This document shows, piece by piece, positions 47,616-64,000 of a stretch of 64,000 bases of DNA. Positions within the stretch are counted from its first letter, which is position 1; every line of letters begins with the position of its first letter. The translations under genes and the position numbers were made by a program. This DNA comes from Krasilnikovozyma curviuscula (lineage: Eukaryota > Basidiomycota > Tremellomycetes > Cystofilobasidiales > Mrakiaceae): positions 1-64,000 of the forward strand of contig MVAQ01000095.1 of NCBI GenBank assembly GCA_014825775.1, in the 5' to 3' direction. The notes below the pieces were generated by a model. It saw nothing but the letters and a program-made list of their open reading frames with translations. It had not been told where the DNA came from and searched no databases.

Positions 47616-49231
47616 ATGGCTCTCTATATTAAGAATGTGTATGTCCTCGATGGAGAAGGTGACATTGGATCCAAGTTGGTAGACATCACTACCAACTCGG
47701 AAGGCATGATCACTCAGATCAATCCAGCCACGACCTTGTCTGTTTCCTCCTCCTTCCCACCCAACCTGCCCATACTATTTCCCAACACGACCTATGATAC
47801 CCAATCAAATACTGTGGATGGAAATAAGGCCACGTTCCTGCTCCCAGGAGGGTTCAATGCGCCTCACATGCACCTCGACAAGGCGTACCTGATCAACGAG
47901 GGCGCGGAAGGCAGTCAGGAATTCGAGTGTGGGTGTGCAGTGACAGGTGACTTCAATGAAGCTTTGGAAAAGACACTAAAGCAGTGAGTAGACTTGTGGA
48001 CTCTGTTGTGGGTGCAAGCAGCCGCTTTGAAATCTAAACGGTGTCGCGTCTCAATAGTAAAGCTCTCTTCACATCTGAATCGATAACAGTCCGCTCAACA
48101 CACGTGCTTCAATCCTCTCTCTCATCTGGTGTAACTTCTCTGACTGCCCATTGTGAAGTTGACCCGGTCATCGGCCTTAAATCGATCCTCTCTGCACTTC
48201 AGCTGAAGGAGGAGTGGGCTGGAAGGATAGACATACGAATTGTCCTCTTCCTCCAAGAAAGGCTCTGCACGAGTGATGAAGATGATGTGAGAAAGGTTGT
48301 GAGGGAGGCGGCCGTGATGGAAGGGATAGATGCCATCGGGAGCGCCCCGTATGTGGAAGCGACACATGAGGGTTCGAAGAAGAACATCGATTTCATCTTT
48401 GAAGTAGCGAGAGAATTCAATCTGGAACTTGAGTGAGTCTCATCAATGATCTTTTTTGCCTCTATTACGTCTAATCTAATTGTCTCCCATCTTGGCATGC
48501 ACTGACAACCTCAGTTTCCATCTCGACTACACCCTATCCCCTTCATACACCCCTCTCCTCCCTTATGTCCTCACCCAACTATCCCAAACTCCGCACAAGA
48601 AGCTTGTTTTAGGACATATGACGCACCTCTCCCTTTACTCAGCCGAACAGCTCTCTTCCCTCGCAGCGGTCATCAGCGAGAAAGGCCTCGACGTAACGTT
48701 CGTGGGGCTGCCTCCGAGCGACGGGTTTATGATGGGTCGAGATATTGAGTGGGGACAAAGGGGGAGAGGCGGGTTTGATATCTGGGAGATGGAGAGTAGA
48801 GGATTCAAAGTTGAGTTGGGGCTGAAGTGCGTCATTTGTAGTCATCTCCTTCTGGTCCTTCCTGACCCTGATCTAAGATCTTCTCTTCGAACTCATCCCA
48901 CTTGCTTCATGTTGTTAGTAACCTCGGAAATCTCTTCACCCACCTCCTTTCTCCAGACCCTCTCACTCTCCTCTCGTCATCCATAACGACGTTCCAGCGA
49001 TCGACCCCGTCTCACCTGCTCGCACTCACTCGCATGATTCTACCCCCAGCAGCATCTTCAGGAATCAAAAATTTGCTTCCGAGAGTTGGTGACAGAGCCA
49101 ACTTTGTGCTTATCCATGGCCCGCGAGGACTGAGAGAGCTCTGCCTTAGCGGAGGGAGTACCTGCTGGGGACGAACAGTTGTCGTTGGTGGAAAGGTGGT
49201 CAGTAGGAGGAGTGTTCTGAGTGAGGCTTGA
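47616..49231 (+). CDS. Cytosine-deaminase-like metallo-dependent amidohydrolase
   Basis: Four exons (47616..47983, 48058..48432, 48515..48826, 48919..49231) give 455 residues. Amidohydrolase features are LLPGGFNAPHMHLDKAYL (metal-binding HMH), TSLTAHCEVDP, EATHEGSKKNIDFIFEVA, FHLDYTLSP (third metal ligand region), KLVLGHMTHLSLYS (His ligand) and VTFVGLPPSDGFMMGR near the C-terminal side. This order matches the bacterial CodA-type cytosine deaminase / isoguanine deaminase branch rather than the small yeast Fcy1 fold. The substrate is not determined; the C-terminal 50 residues fit less well to CodA. No signal peptide is seen, so it is likely cytosolic. Confidence 0.85.
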
Positions 49232-50335
49232 TATCTGCGGATGGTGGCTGGAACGGTGAGATAGTTGTGGTAAGGCTGGCCAGTGCAATCGCTTTGGCTC
49301 TGAGAGACCATGTTCGTAGTGAGCGGACATATCTTCTTTCAATGATATATCGAGTAAAGCCTCACATACCAAATCGCTTTCCCCCTATTTAAGAAGTAGA
49401 TGATTCAAATTGAATTCAGTCTAGCTACGATGGTTGGGACAAACGCGACAGCGTTTTATAGAGCATACTTCTCCAACCACTGCAGTCCAAGTGTTGAAAA
49501 CAAGTTAGCGGTATAGAGTAACTATATAGGGGTAGTAACAAAAGGGGCATGTTTCTCCAAAAGTGATTGTATCCTACCACTTCTGGAAACGCAAGTCGTC
49601 ACATGTTGGCGAGATGGATATGACAACTATAAGCAGACTTGCATTTGCGTGAGTTTCTCGTTCCTCTCTTTACCCGTAGGGGCTGTCGATTATTATTCGA
49701 TCTCTCCAACGTCGTAGATAATATTCTCAAATGTAATGGACTGCTCTGGAAGATTTAAAACGATATCAAATCACCTGGATAGGTTAGCATCATAATAATA
49801 CTAACCCGCTATCAATCTTCTGACTTACATTTTGTGTTTCAGATCCTTAACGAAGTCTATCTGCTGCAGCTTTCATGTTGCCTAGAAGTTGGACCCTTGA
49901 CGTTTGTTGATGAGAGGGACATGAGTGCGAAAAGGATATCTGAGAGAACGTCGAGGTAGTGCGAGGCGCCCTTGATGGCAGACTTGTACTCTCAGCGTTT
50001 AGGGCGGATAAATGTAAACAAATACGTGATCTTCGAAAAAGTGTGCATCATACAAACTCGTGACTCTCGTCCCAACGCCAAAGGCGTTACAAGCGAGCTA
50101 ACAATCTCAGAAGTTCATCTTGAAATACTTGGAGCGTTTATCCCCATCTTCACATTGCTCCTGCTCTTCTTAGTTGTGATAGTATAGAGCAAAAGAATGG
50201 TACACTGGATTGATACGATATATATTAACATTTCTACATCATTCTGTCCTTCTGAGTTGGCGCCACTGGATGTTGATACGTTGTCATCCTCGAGAGCCAC
50301 ACTTTGGACTTTGTCACTCACCTCTTCGAACAAAA
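49232..50335. other. Intergenic region upstream of the FKBP gene
   Basis: About 1.1 kb of AT-richer DNA. Short frames on both strands have no motif or splice structure. It carries the 3' flank of the amidohydrolase gene and the FKBP promoter; nothing else is seen. Confidence 0.5.
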
Positions 50336-51037
50336 ATGAGACTTCCATCTCTTTCCTTCCTTTTTTTATCACTTCCTCTGTTGGCTATGGCTCACGGAGG
50401 ACACTCTCACGGTGAAGAGGTCGTGGAAGAGGTCCCTGCTGGCAAAGGTGTCAAAGACTTGAGAATCGGTGAGTATCTTCAGCTCTGTGGTTTTAGTGAC
50501 GAAGGGGTTTTATTGAAGCTATTGTTTCTTCTACAGGTGTCAAATACAGACCAGAGGATTGTCCAACAACCACCCGAAAATACGATAAGGTGGGTTAATA
50601 AACTGCCTTGCGACACACTTCTCCTCTCCCATGCCCTCATCGTGCTGTTTCACTGAGTTAAACGCTGATTTCTCGTTTGAAGCTGAGCATGCACTACACT
50701 GGAACGTTGTACGACGGTGGAAAGAAATTCGATTCATCGCTCGATAGAAACCAGCCTTTCCAGTTCACTCTCGGTGCCGGACAGGTCATCAAGGGCTGGG
50801 ACCAAGGTCTGCTTGACATGTGCGTCGGCGAGAAGAGAAAGCTGACTATTCCACCGGAGTTGGGTTATGGCTCGAGAGGAGCTGGTGGAGCTATCCCAGG
50901 AGGTGAGATTGTCGCTGTCTCTCATCTATACCGTGCAGTCTCTGATTCTACAATGTTTTGCGGTGCCATGTCTAGGAGCTACTCTTGTCTTTGAAGTTGA
51001 GCTCTTAGAGATTATCTCCCGAAGAGACGAGCTGTAG
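50336..51037 (+). CDS. ER-lumenal FKBP-type peptidyl-prolyl isomerase ending in RDEL
   Basis: Four exons (50336..50468, 50537..50589, 50683..50902, 50976..51037) encode 155 residues. A signal peptide ([19 protein letters not shown]) is followed by a short His/Glu-rich segment, then one FKBP domain: [71 protein letters not shown] and [19 protein letters not shown]. The C terminus SRRDEL is a KDEL-class ER retention signal. This corresponds to FKBP2/Fkb2 (FKBP13), a chaperone in the ER. FK506-binding aromatic and Asp positions (Y, D, F, W) are retained. Confidence 0.95.
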
Positions 51038-52229
51038 ATACGCAGCTCTGCTGGCCATGAAATTCCTGTTTTAACAAAATTATATATACAATGAGAGCTT
51101 GAAGCTACCACTCATGAACTAGACTAACTACACATAAGGCAGCTGTTTGTCTTGGCTCCCTGAGCACAAAGTAAAAGTGAAAAAAAGGAGAAATCGTGGT
51201 TCCAGCGGCGGTGACAACTGATTTCCCGTCGATATATTCCCGTTTACCGAACTTCCGAAGGGTTCATCTTCCGTAGATAATTTTGTGATTGAAGCAGGAG
51301 GGTTGGTTGGATGTGATAGTTTGGGGAATGGACAACCGTGAGGCTGATGTCGTTGATGTCGTCTCCGTCCTCCATCAGTTCCAATAACTCAGCCCTTCAC
51401 AGTGTGCCAGTTCAGCAAAGTGAAGATAGCGATGAAGACGACTTGAATAACGAAAATGACAACGCTGCTAGCGATGATGAGCCCTTGAAACAGGTTCAGG
51501 AAGATGTACAGGAAGAAGAAGACCCAGACGATCCTGGTTGCTATTCAAACGCACACTGAGTGTCCGTCCCTAGAGATAAACTGAAGAAGTGAGATCGCTG
51601 GCAATGTAAACAGTTAATTTATATCAGTGAGAAGGCGTGTAATCTGCAGAACTCCAGTTAATTGGCGCAAGATGACTCCTTCAACATTAAAAGCGCAGCT
51701 TCTCGTCGATGTCGCTCTTAAGTCTATTGGGAGCGGGGCCACGACAGAATATTTTCTATCCCTCTAAAAAGCAAGTACCGCATTAGAGATCCATTGATTT
51801 TTCGAGAAGAGAAGAGAAACCCGATCTGTCGGAGATGGATTCGACATTGAGTGCTCCACAGAAAGCCAATACTGACATGAACGAGTTCTACGAAAGATAT
51901 TCTGAGAGATTTACAGGGGATTAGAAATGGGAGAAGACCCACTCACATTATTTGAAGCTGTAGTCCAAGTGCCGATCCTTATTGCGGCGAAGACTTGAAA
52001 AGATGGTCTGGAGATGTAACCCTCCTCGCTCAATACCTTCCGACCCGCAGTCAATTCGAACGCGAGTCGTGTCTCTTGGTATTCATCAAGACGCTCAATA
52101 AGCCAACTTCCGAGCTTGAAGGGAACTGGCGATGGGTTTAAACATCTTGCAAAGAAATATGAGAACACAAGAAATAAATCTTCGATATAAGAATTGAACT
52201 TGACCAAAAATATAAAAAAATATGAGAAA
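51038..52229. other. Intergenic region with a small acidic ORF
   Basis: About 1.2 kb between the FKBP gene and the 3' end of the Zn cluster factor. A plus-strand frame ending at 51559 encodes up to about 70 residues, strongly acidic (SEDSDEDDLNNEND, EEEDPDDPG). No splicing partner was found, so it may be a small gene, part of an undetected gene, or chance. The rest shows no structure. Confidence 0.4.
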
Positions 52230-55200
52230 TTAAAAGCCTGGGATATCCTGATTCATAGAATCAGTAGAAAGAAGCTGATCAGGGAAAAGTTCCGAGTAAT
52301 CAAACTGCCCATCCTGAAGTAACGAAAGGATTTCTGCCGCAGATCTGTGGTGCACAATGGCAAGTCAGTGAGAGCTCTCGTTGAGTGCATATGACCAAGA
52401 AGAAGAAGAACTCACAAATTTTCTGTAGCAGTGACATTGTCTAGACCACTGAGACCTAAGTCAGGTAATCCAAATTCCATGTCGTTGGCGTATGAGCCCA
52501 TGGTCGGCAACGCGCCCAGGGCGACGTCAGGTTCAGGGATGCTGCTCATATCGTAAGTTGAAGGGGCAATGTTGCCATTCAAAGTGTTGATGCCAGTCAT
52601 CATTGTGTTGGAAGTATCGACCATGGGGATTGATGATGAACCGTTGGCTACCGGCGAGTTGGGAACGGATTCTATGTTGACAAAGGAGAAGAAGCTTGTA
52701 TCTTCATCAGGTTGATGGTAGTCTCCAAAGCTTGGAGCAGACTGCTGCTCTTGTGATTGAGGAGAGAGTAAACCGTTGCTGATATTGTTGGTAGTGGTGT
52801 CGCTGTAGCCGTTGGTATTGTTGATGAAAGAGGTCGTGTCTTCCATGATATCAGGAGGATGAGTCACAGATTGAGATGGTCGTGATCGTGGAAGACCAGC
52901 TGGAGAAGCCGTTGAGCGTTTTCGGACGGGACGAAGCCAGGCTGGTGATGGGGTTGCTTCAACGGCTGGGACAGGAGGCGCATCGACGGGAATTTTGCAC
53001 TGCAGGAACAAGGTAGCTCCAGTGACTGCTAAAAAAGAAGGAGATATGAAGTAAACTCACGATGCGACAAAACTCATCCAAGATGTCGGCGGATCGGAGA
53101 CCGCACTGAGGAGGACAAGAGTGCAAGTCAGTCGACGAGCTATTATCAGGAAAAAGGGAACAGCTTACAATGTATCTACCTGAGAAACGTCTCAAGAGTC
53201 CCACACAACTTCTCAGGCCCTCAATGCTACTCGTAATCAACGGCCTAAACTCCTGGCTTTTACAGTTTAAAATCACCGCGACAAGCGTCCTTCCAGCCTG
53301 AGCGAGCTGATGGATAACATGGACACCGTAGTATGTCATATACCCTCGTTGGGAGATATGAAGATGCGACGCGACGATGGTGAGACTCGACTGCATCGCT
53401 TTGCGAACGTATTCGTGGTGGCGCGCCTTATCCTCGGGAGACATATTAGGGGAGAGATGGATCTGACTGAATCGATGGCGGAAAATAACTACGAATGAAA
53501 AAAAAAAAGATTGATCAATAGCTGTGTGAGCAATCTCGTTGGGAAAAAGGAAGTGACTCACGCATTCGAACAAGATGCTCCAAGCAATGCAACCTCTCCG
53601 CCTGAGTGATCCTCACAGGATCCTTCGACGCAATGGTAGCGGTATTGTAGTTCCAATGGGGTTCAAGAACCGAGCACCAGTCTTCCAGCAGAGACTCTTC
53701 TTCTCTGAGCGACTCCGACTGAGTGTACCTCCGAGCAATGACAGAGGCGGCTTTGGAGAGGAAGTCAGAAGACGCAAAGTCGGAAGGTCTGACAGATCCA
53801 TCGAGCTAAGACAGCAAAGATACGAAAACACTTCGGGTCAGAGACTTAAAAAAAAGGGACAGTTGAGATAGAGGCAAAACTCACTACTCCCTCGAGGACG
53901 ACGTGAAGTCTGATCGCAGAGACAAAGGCACAGATGCATGGTTTGGTACCTTCCGGCTGAACCCCTAGTCCCTGCTCGGTGATGTACTCATCGTCCAAGA
54001 TGACAGGTTCTGGGACATCACAGTCTCTCAAGCTTTATTGAAAAACAGATGAAGTGTCAGCAGGAGAGCGGAGGAACATGATGGGAGAAAAGAGTGTTCA
54101 TACTGGATCATAGCTGGTCGTCCGAAGCACGCACCCGAAAGTTTATCCCAGCAGTAGATGGACCAAAATGTCCGCTGTGGATACAAACATACAAAGGGTG
54201 ATGGATTAGCTTGACGCCAGAGCGTGGCCTATAAGAAGAAATCAAACTTACTTTTCGGACTTCTATTTCGATAGGACTGAAGATGTCATACGTCGTTACA
54301 TCACGATGTAAACCGCCGTCGATTGCCTGACGTGCGGACAAGCAAAACAAATAGTCAGCGACCAGTAAACGGCTTGGAAAGATTAGACCACTACTATCGA
54401 AACAGCCACCACCGCCAAAAACAAAAAGTTCCTGAGAAAGAAAACCAACTAACCATCGTGATACTCTCCGCAAAGAGCATGAAGGCATAACTGAGCGTGC
54501 CCAGTCCCATGCAGTAGATGCCGACCAAAAACCTCGCCTGTGTAGAATATAGCGTCGGCCGGTCAATCTGGGGCAAGTCCTGCATCTTCTTGAACAGCTC
54601 AAAGTACGTCTTGCCCGCGCTGCTCGGGTCGCTTGGATTTGCGCGCACGCGAGGGTCGTCGACATGGCGCGATGAGAGGGTGCAGACGGCGACGATGAAG
54701 CGTGCGAAGCCTGTCTCACCCCACCGGGAAGGATTCGCATAGTCTGCCAGGAAGGAGGGGACGTGGAGGAATCTGGGCGGGTATCAACACGTTGAGGGGC
54801 GAGGGTCAGCTGTAAGTACGCAGGTGAGAGGCACCAGCGATGAGAGGAAAAATACTTACGGCCACAACAAATGTGTTGTACTGAGATAACTCCTTATGAG
54901 TGTATCCATCAGGTCGCTTGGGATGACGCCTGTGATGGCCTTCCAGCTCGCCTCCGGGTCCAGGTGCGCGAACGCTCGTGGTTGACGGTCAGGGAAGAAA
55001 TCCGCATCGCCCTGGCCGTCCCTGATCTCTGGGTTCGAGCCTGGAGTTGCAGGTTTCGGGGTTGCACCTGGGAGCTTGGTAGGTGGTGGGGACGGGTACT
55101 TGGGCGTGCTGCTGTGCGCGGACGGAGACGCGCCTGGCGGGGAGTGTGCCGAGGACGAGTTGGAAGGGCTGCTGTGCTGCGACGGCTGGCGCTCTTGTTC

Positions 55201-56605
55201 TGCTAGTAGTTGAAGGAGGGGAAATCCGGATGTTGCGCCTTGCCATTTCCTACGCAAGCGCCAAACAGAGAAAAGACACAGGGCGGAGTAAGCCTTCCCG
55301 CACGGTCTTCTACGCCCATTTTTTTCTCCTCTCGAAGCGAAAGTCAAAGCAAGGGAAAAGGGAGTACTTACGACATTCCCATCTCATCGAGATATATGAA
55401 GCCAGGGCTCATGTTCATGCTCTCCATGTCTCTCGTCACGCTGTCGATACCCCCGTCACTGCTCGACGTAAACGACTGTTGGGGTCGAGAGCCGGACGCG
55501 GCGGCATAGATGGGCGGGCGCATGGAGTGTGTTAACTTGGGAGCCAGTGCGGTGGTGGACGAGGATGAGGAGTTGGAGGCGTCGTTCTGGGACGAAGGAT
55601 TGAGGAGGTGCTGGTCTAGCTTCGTGAGGGCTTCGTTGTGGACGTGATTGGGCACATCTGCGAAAAAGGAAAAGGCATCGTTCAGTCTACATTTCCAGAG
55701 GAAAAATAATTGTTTTGAGAGGGATGAGCATACGTCGCAGTTGTTGTTCGAGTGAAGCCATGCGAGCTTCGAGGTCCTTGACGTTCTTTCTCGGCCGTTC
55801 AGCGACCCTACGCAGGAAGAACGTCAGACCCCAGGTTTCTACATCAGTTTCGGACTTTCTGTCAGAGGAAAAGGTGGTTGGCATTACCTTGGTTTTGAGG
55901 TCCTTCTGGTCGGGGTGTTAAAGGTGCCTGGAATTAAAGGGGACGATGTGTCAGACGGAATGACGAGCCTAAAATTTGGTAACGACAGTAGTTAGGGACT
56001 TACACTGCGTCTTTGATCCTACACAGGGTGCACACGGATGTCCTTCATCGCACTGTCGTCATAAAAAGAAGGGAGGAAGGCAGAGCCGTCAGTATTGAGG
56101 GCATAAGGTGAGGGAGCGATTAGACCACTGGAGGATGCAACACACCTTGATCTTTCTTCGTCTAAGGGGATATGGCGTTGATGAGAAGGTAAGTGGCAGA
56201 GGTAGAGTAGAGAAAAGGGAAGAAAGAAGAAGTCAGTTCAGAAGGGTTCTGCTGAGGAAGCAAGCCTCCAGGGCCATGTGCTGTTCCGGAGTGAATGCGG
56301 TACGAACTTGCAACGGTCGCACGCTCTAGCTGGAGACGCAGCGAAGTCAAGGGAGAAAGACAAAGTTAGTCAGTATCATCGGGTAGATGTAACAGAAGCA
56401 GCATCAGACGATACCCACCCAGCCTGAGTCTGGGGCGTTTGCAATCGATATCGTCGTCTGTATTTCGGTGGTTGTAATCGTCGTCGTCTGTGTCGGAAGA
56501 GAAATGGTGAGAGTGATCCATGTGGGCTTCCGTCTTGATGGAAGTGACGTGGTCCATCTCGTCGATGTTCGGTGGGATGCCGTTGGGGGCGTCTCGCTCG
56601 TTCAT
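52230..56605 (-). CDS. Zn(II)2Cys6 transcription factor with fungal-specific TF domain
   Basis: Seventeen exons (56419..56605, 56308..56329, 56146..56161, 56004..56052, 55888..55927, 55734..55807, 55372..55657, 54860..55249, 54454..54772, 54252..54326, 54104..54174, 53885..54032, 53562..53805, 53169..53488, 53061..53105, 52416..52999, 52230..52344) give 994 residues. The binuclear cluster [28 protein letters not shown] has the canonical C-x2-C-x6-C-x5-C-x2-C-x6-C spacing (about residues 65-95), followed by a basic linker and a coiled coil ([15 protein letters not shown]). The fungal-specific TF homology domain is seen around residues 330-520, with [27 protein letters not shown] and [23 protein letters not shown]. 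The C terminus is Ser/Asn/Gln-rich, probably an activation region. Targets are unknown. Confidence 0.92.
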
Positions 56606-57426
56606 TCCTGAGTCGATGAGTTGTGGCGGAGGACAGCGAAGAGGGTCTATGAGATTATTCTTCTAATGATGTTAGGATTGGAGCTATAAATAACATATAG
56701 CTTATCTCTAGTGTTTCTACTTTCCTAACTTGCCTCGCAACTCCAACATCCAGGCGTAAAACGGACACCCGCACAACTTCAATTGGACCTAACGCGCAGC
56801 GCCAGGCTAGACACGGCACCGTTGCGTTGGGAGAGAACATGGCGATGGGTTGGATGAGATGGGCAATTGCTCCGTCAGATGTATGGTCTGTTGACAGGTC
56901 CCTGCTAAAGGATCTCATCGATCTTATCGTACTGTTTATCGAATGACGACAGGGAAATGATTGCCTGCTTGACCAGAGCGACGTTTCAATGATACTCCAA
57001 AGTGTGACCTGCTTAGACCCATGGTATCTATAGGAAGCTTCTACTTTGTACTCTGAACCTTGATGTAGATTGGTGCGCCGATCTGCCTCCCAGTGTGCTA
57101 ACAAAGCTTCAACGAGAGTTTTCTTCTTCTGAGCTAAACAAACATTTTCTTTGTGACCTCCTCTTCCATATCTACAACCACGAACGGCTAATCTAAAATC
57201 CGTCTTGATTTTATCTTTTATTTTTTTTTGGCTTCCCTCACCTTCAACGCGTCCTGTCAATTTACAAACCTCCACTGTCCCCAACTCATGACCTATTTCT
57301 AACCAATACCATAACTTCTCACGGAGATCCAGCATTTGCAAATTCAAGAAGTAACAGAAGGGAAAGACACCTTCGACTGAGGGACGTCCCCCAACGTCGC
57401 CCGACCGCCTCCTGCGTGTCCAAACC
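56606..57426. promoter_or_regulatory. Divergent promoter region (Zn cluster factor / remodeler)
   Basis: About 820 bp between divergent starts of two nuclear regulators. A T-rich stretch (57205-57235) precedes the remodeler leader, which is C/T-rich. A 375-codon minus-strand frame across this region overlaps the remodeler's first exon and is treated as a shadow. Confidence 0.45.

Positions 57427-64000
<6,574 letters not shown>

Overview
The window is nuclear DNA from an intron-rich fungus, most likely a basidiomycete yeast or Tremellomycete-like species. That placement is an inference. It rests on many short introns (mostly about 50-120 nt) even in housekeeping genes, tightly packed genes on both strands, an intron-containing nuclear tRNA, and protein families typical of basidiomycetes (Rua1-type C-terminal zinc domain, Rds1-like secreted ferritin-fold protein, HSA/Myb Eaf1). 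No sign of bacterial, viral or plasmid DNA was seen. All gene models were assembled by hand from splice sites (GT-AG, plus two GC-AG), reading phase and recalled family motifs; exon sums were checked for frame. No database search was possible.

Layout. 1-5.3 kb: 3' end of a Q/P-rich gene, a tRNA-Thr(CGT), a NIF3 family gene (-), and a single-pass membrane protein with a proline-rich QFRPP tail (+). 5.9-8.8 kb: divergent pair of the Rieske iron-sulfur protein (-) and a MAT2B-like SDR (+). 9.2-13.8 kb: an acidic low-complexity protein (-) and a GPI-anchored GH17 glucanase (-) with an 8-nt micro-exon. 15.3-21.8 kb: a Rua1-type zinc regulator (+) converging on mitochondrial EF-G (-), which contains a GC-AG intron. 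22.9-31.6 kb: a DUF1349 protein, the NuA4 scaffold Eaf1, and carnitine acetyltransferase (all +). 31.7-39.4 kb: a polytopic membrane protein (-), an OYE-like flavin oxidoreductase (+), an amidase (+) and a two-TM protein (-). 39.4-42.1 kb: a long GC-rich upstream region with a TATA box driving an Rds1-like secreted protein (+). 42.4-45.5 kb: divergent SAM50 (-) and ALG14 (+), 86 bp apart. 45.7-49.2 kb: divergent F-actin capping protein alpha (-), carrying a large acidic insertion, and a cytosine-deaminase-like amidohydrolase (+). 50.3-51.0 kb: ER FKBP ending in RDEL (+). 52.2-56.6 kb: a 17-exon Zn(II)2Cys6 transcription factor (-). 57.4-64 kb: a PHD/chromodomain/SNF2 remodeler (+) that runs off the window.

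The genes do not form a pathway cluster; this is an ordinary gene-dense chromosomal segment. Several are linked by cell biology: mitochondrion (RIP1, EF-G1, SAM50, carnitine acetyltransferase), chromatin (Eaf1, remodeler), and secretory pathway or wall (ALG14, FKBP, GH17, Rds1-like). I found no convincing new multi-gene system. The most unusual items are the acidic insertion in the actin-capping alpha subunit, two GC-AG introns (one sitting in the switch II coding region of EF-G), a possible dual-targeted carnitine acetyltransferase, and several family-less membrane proteins.
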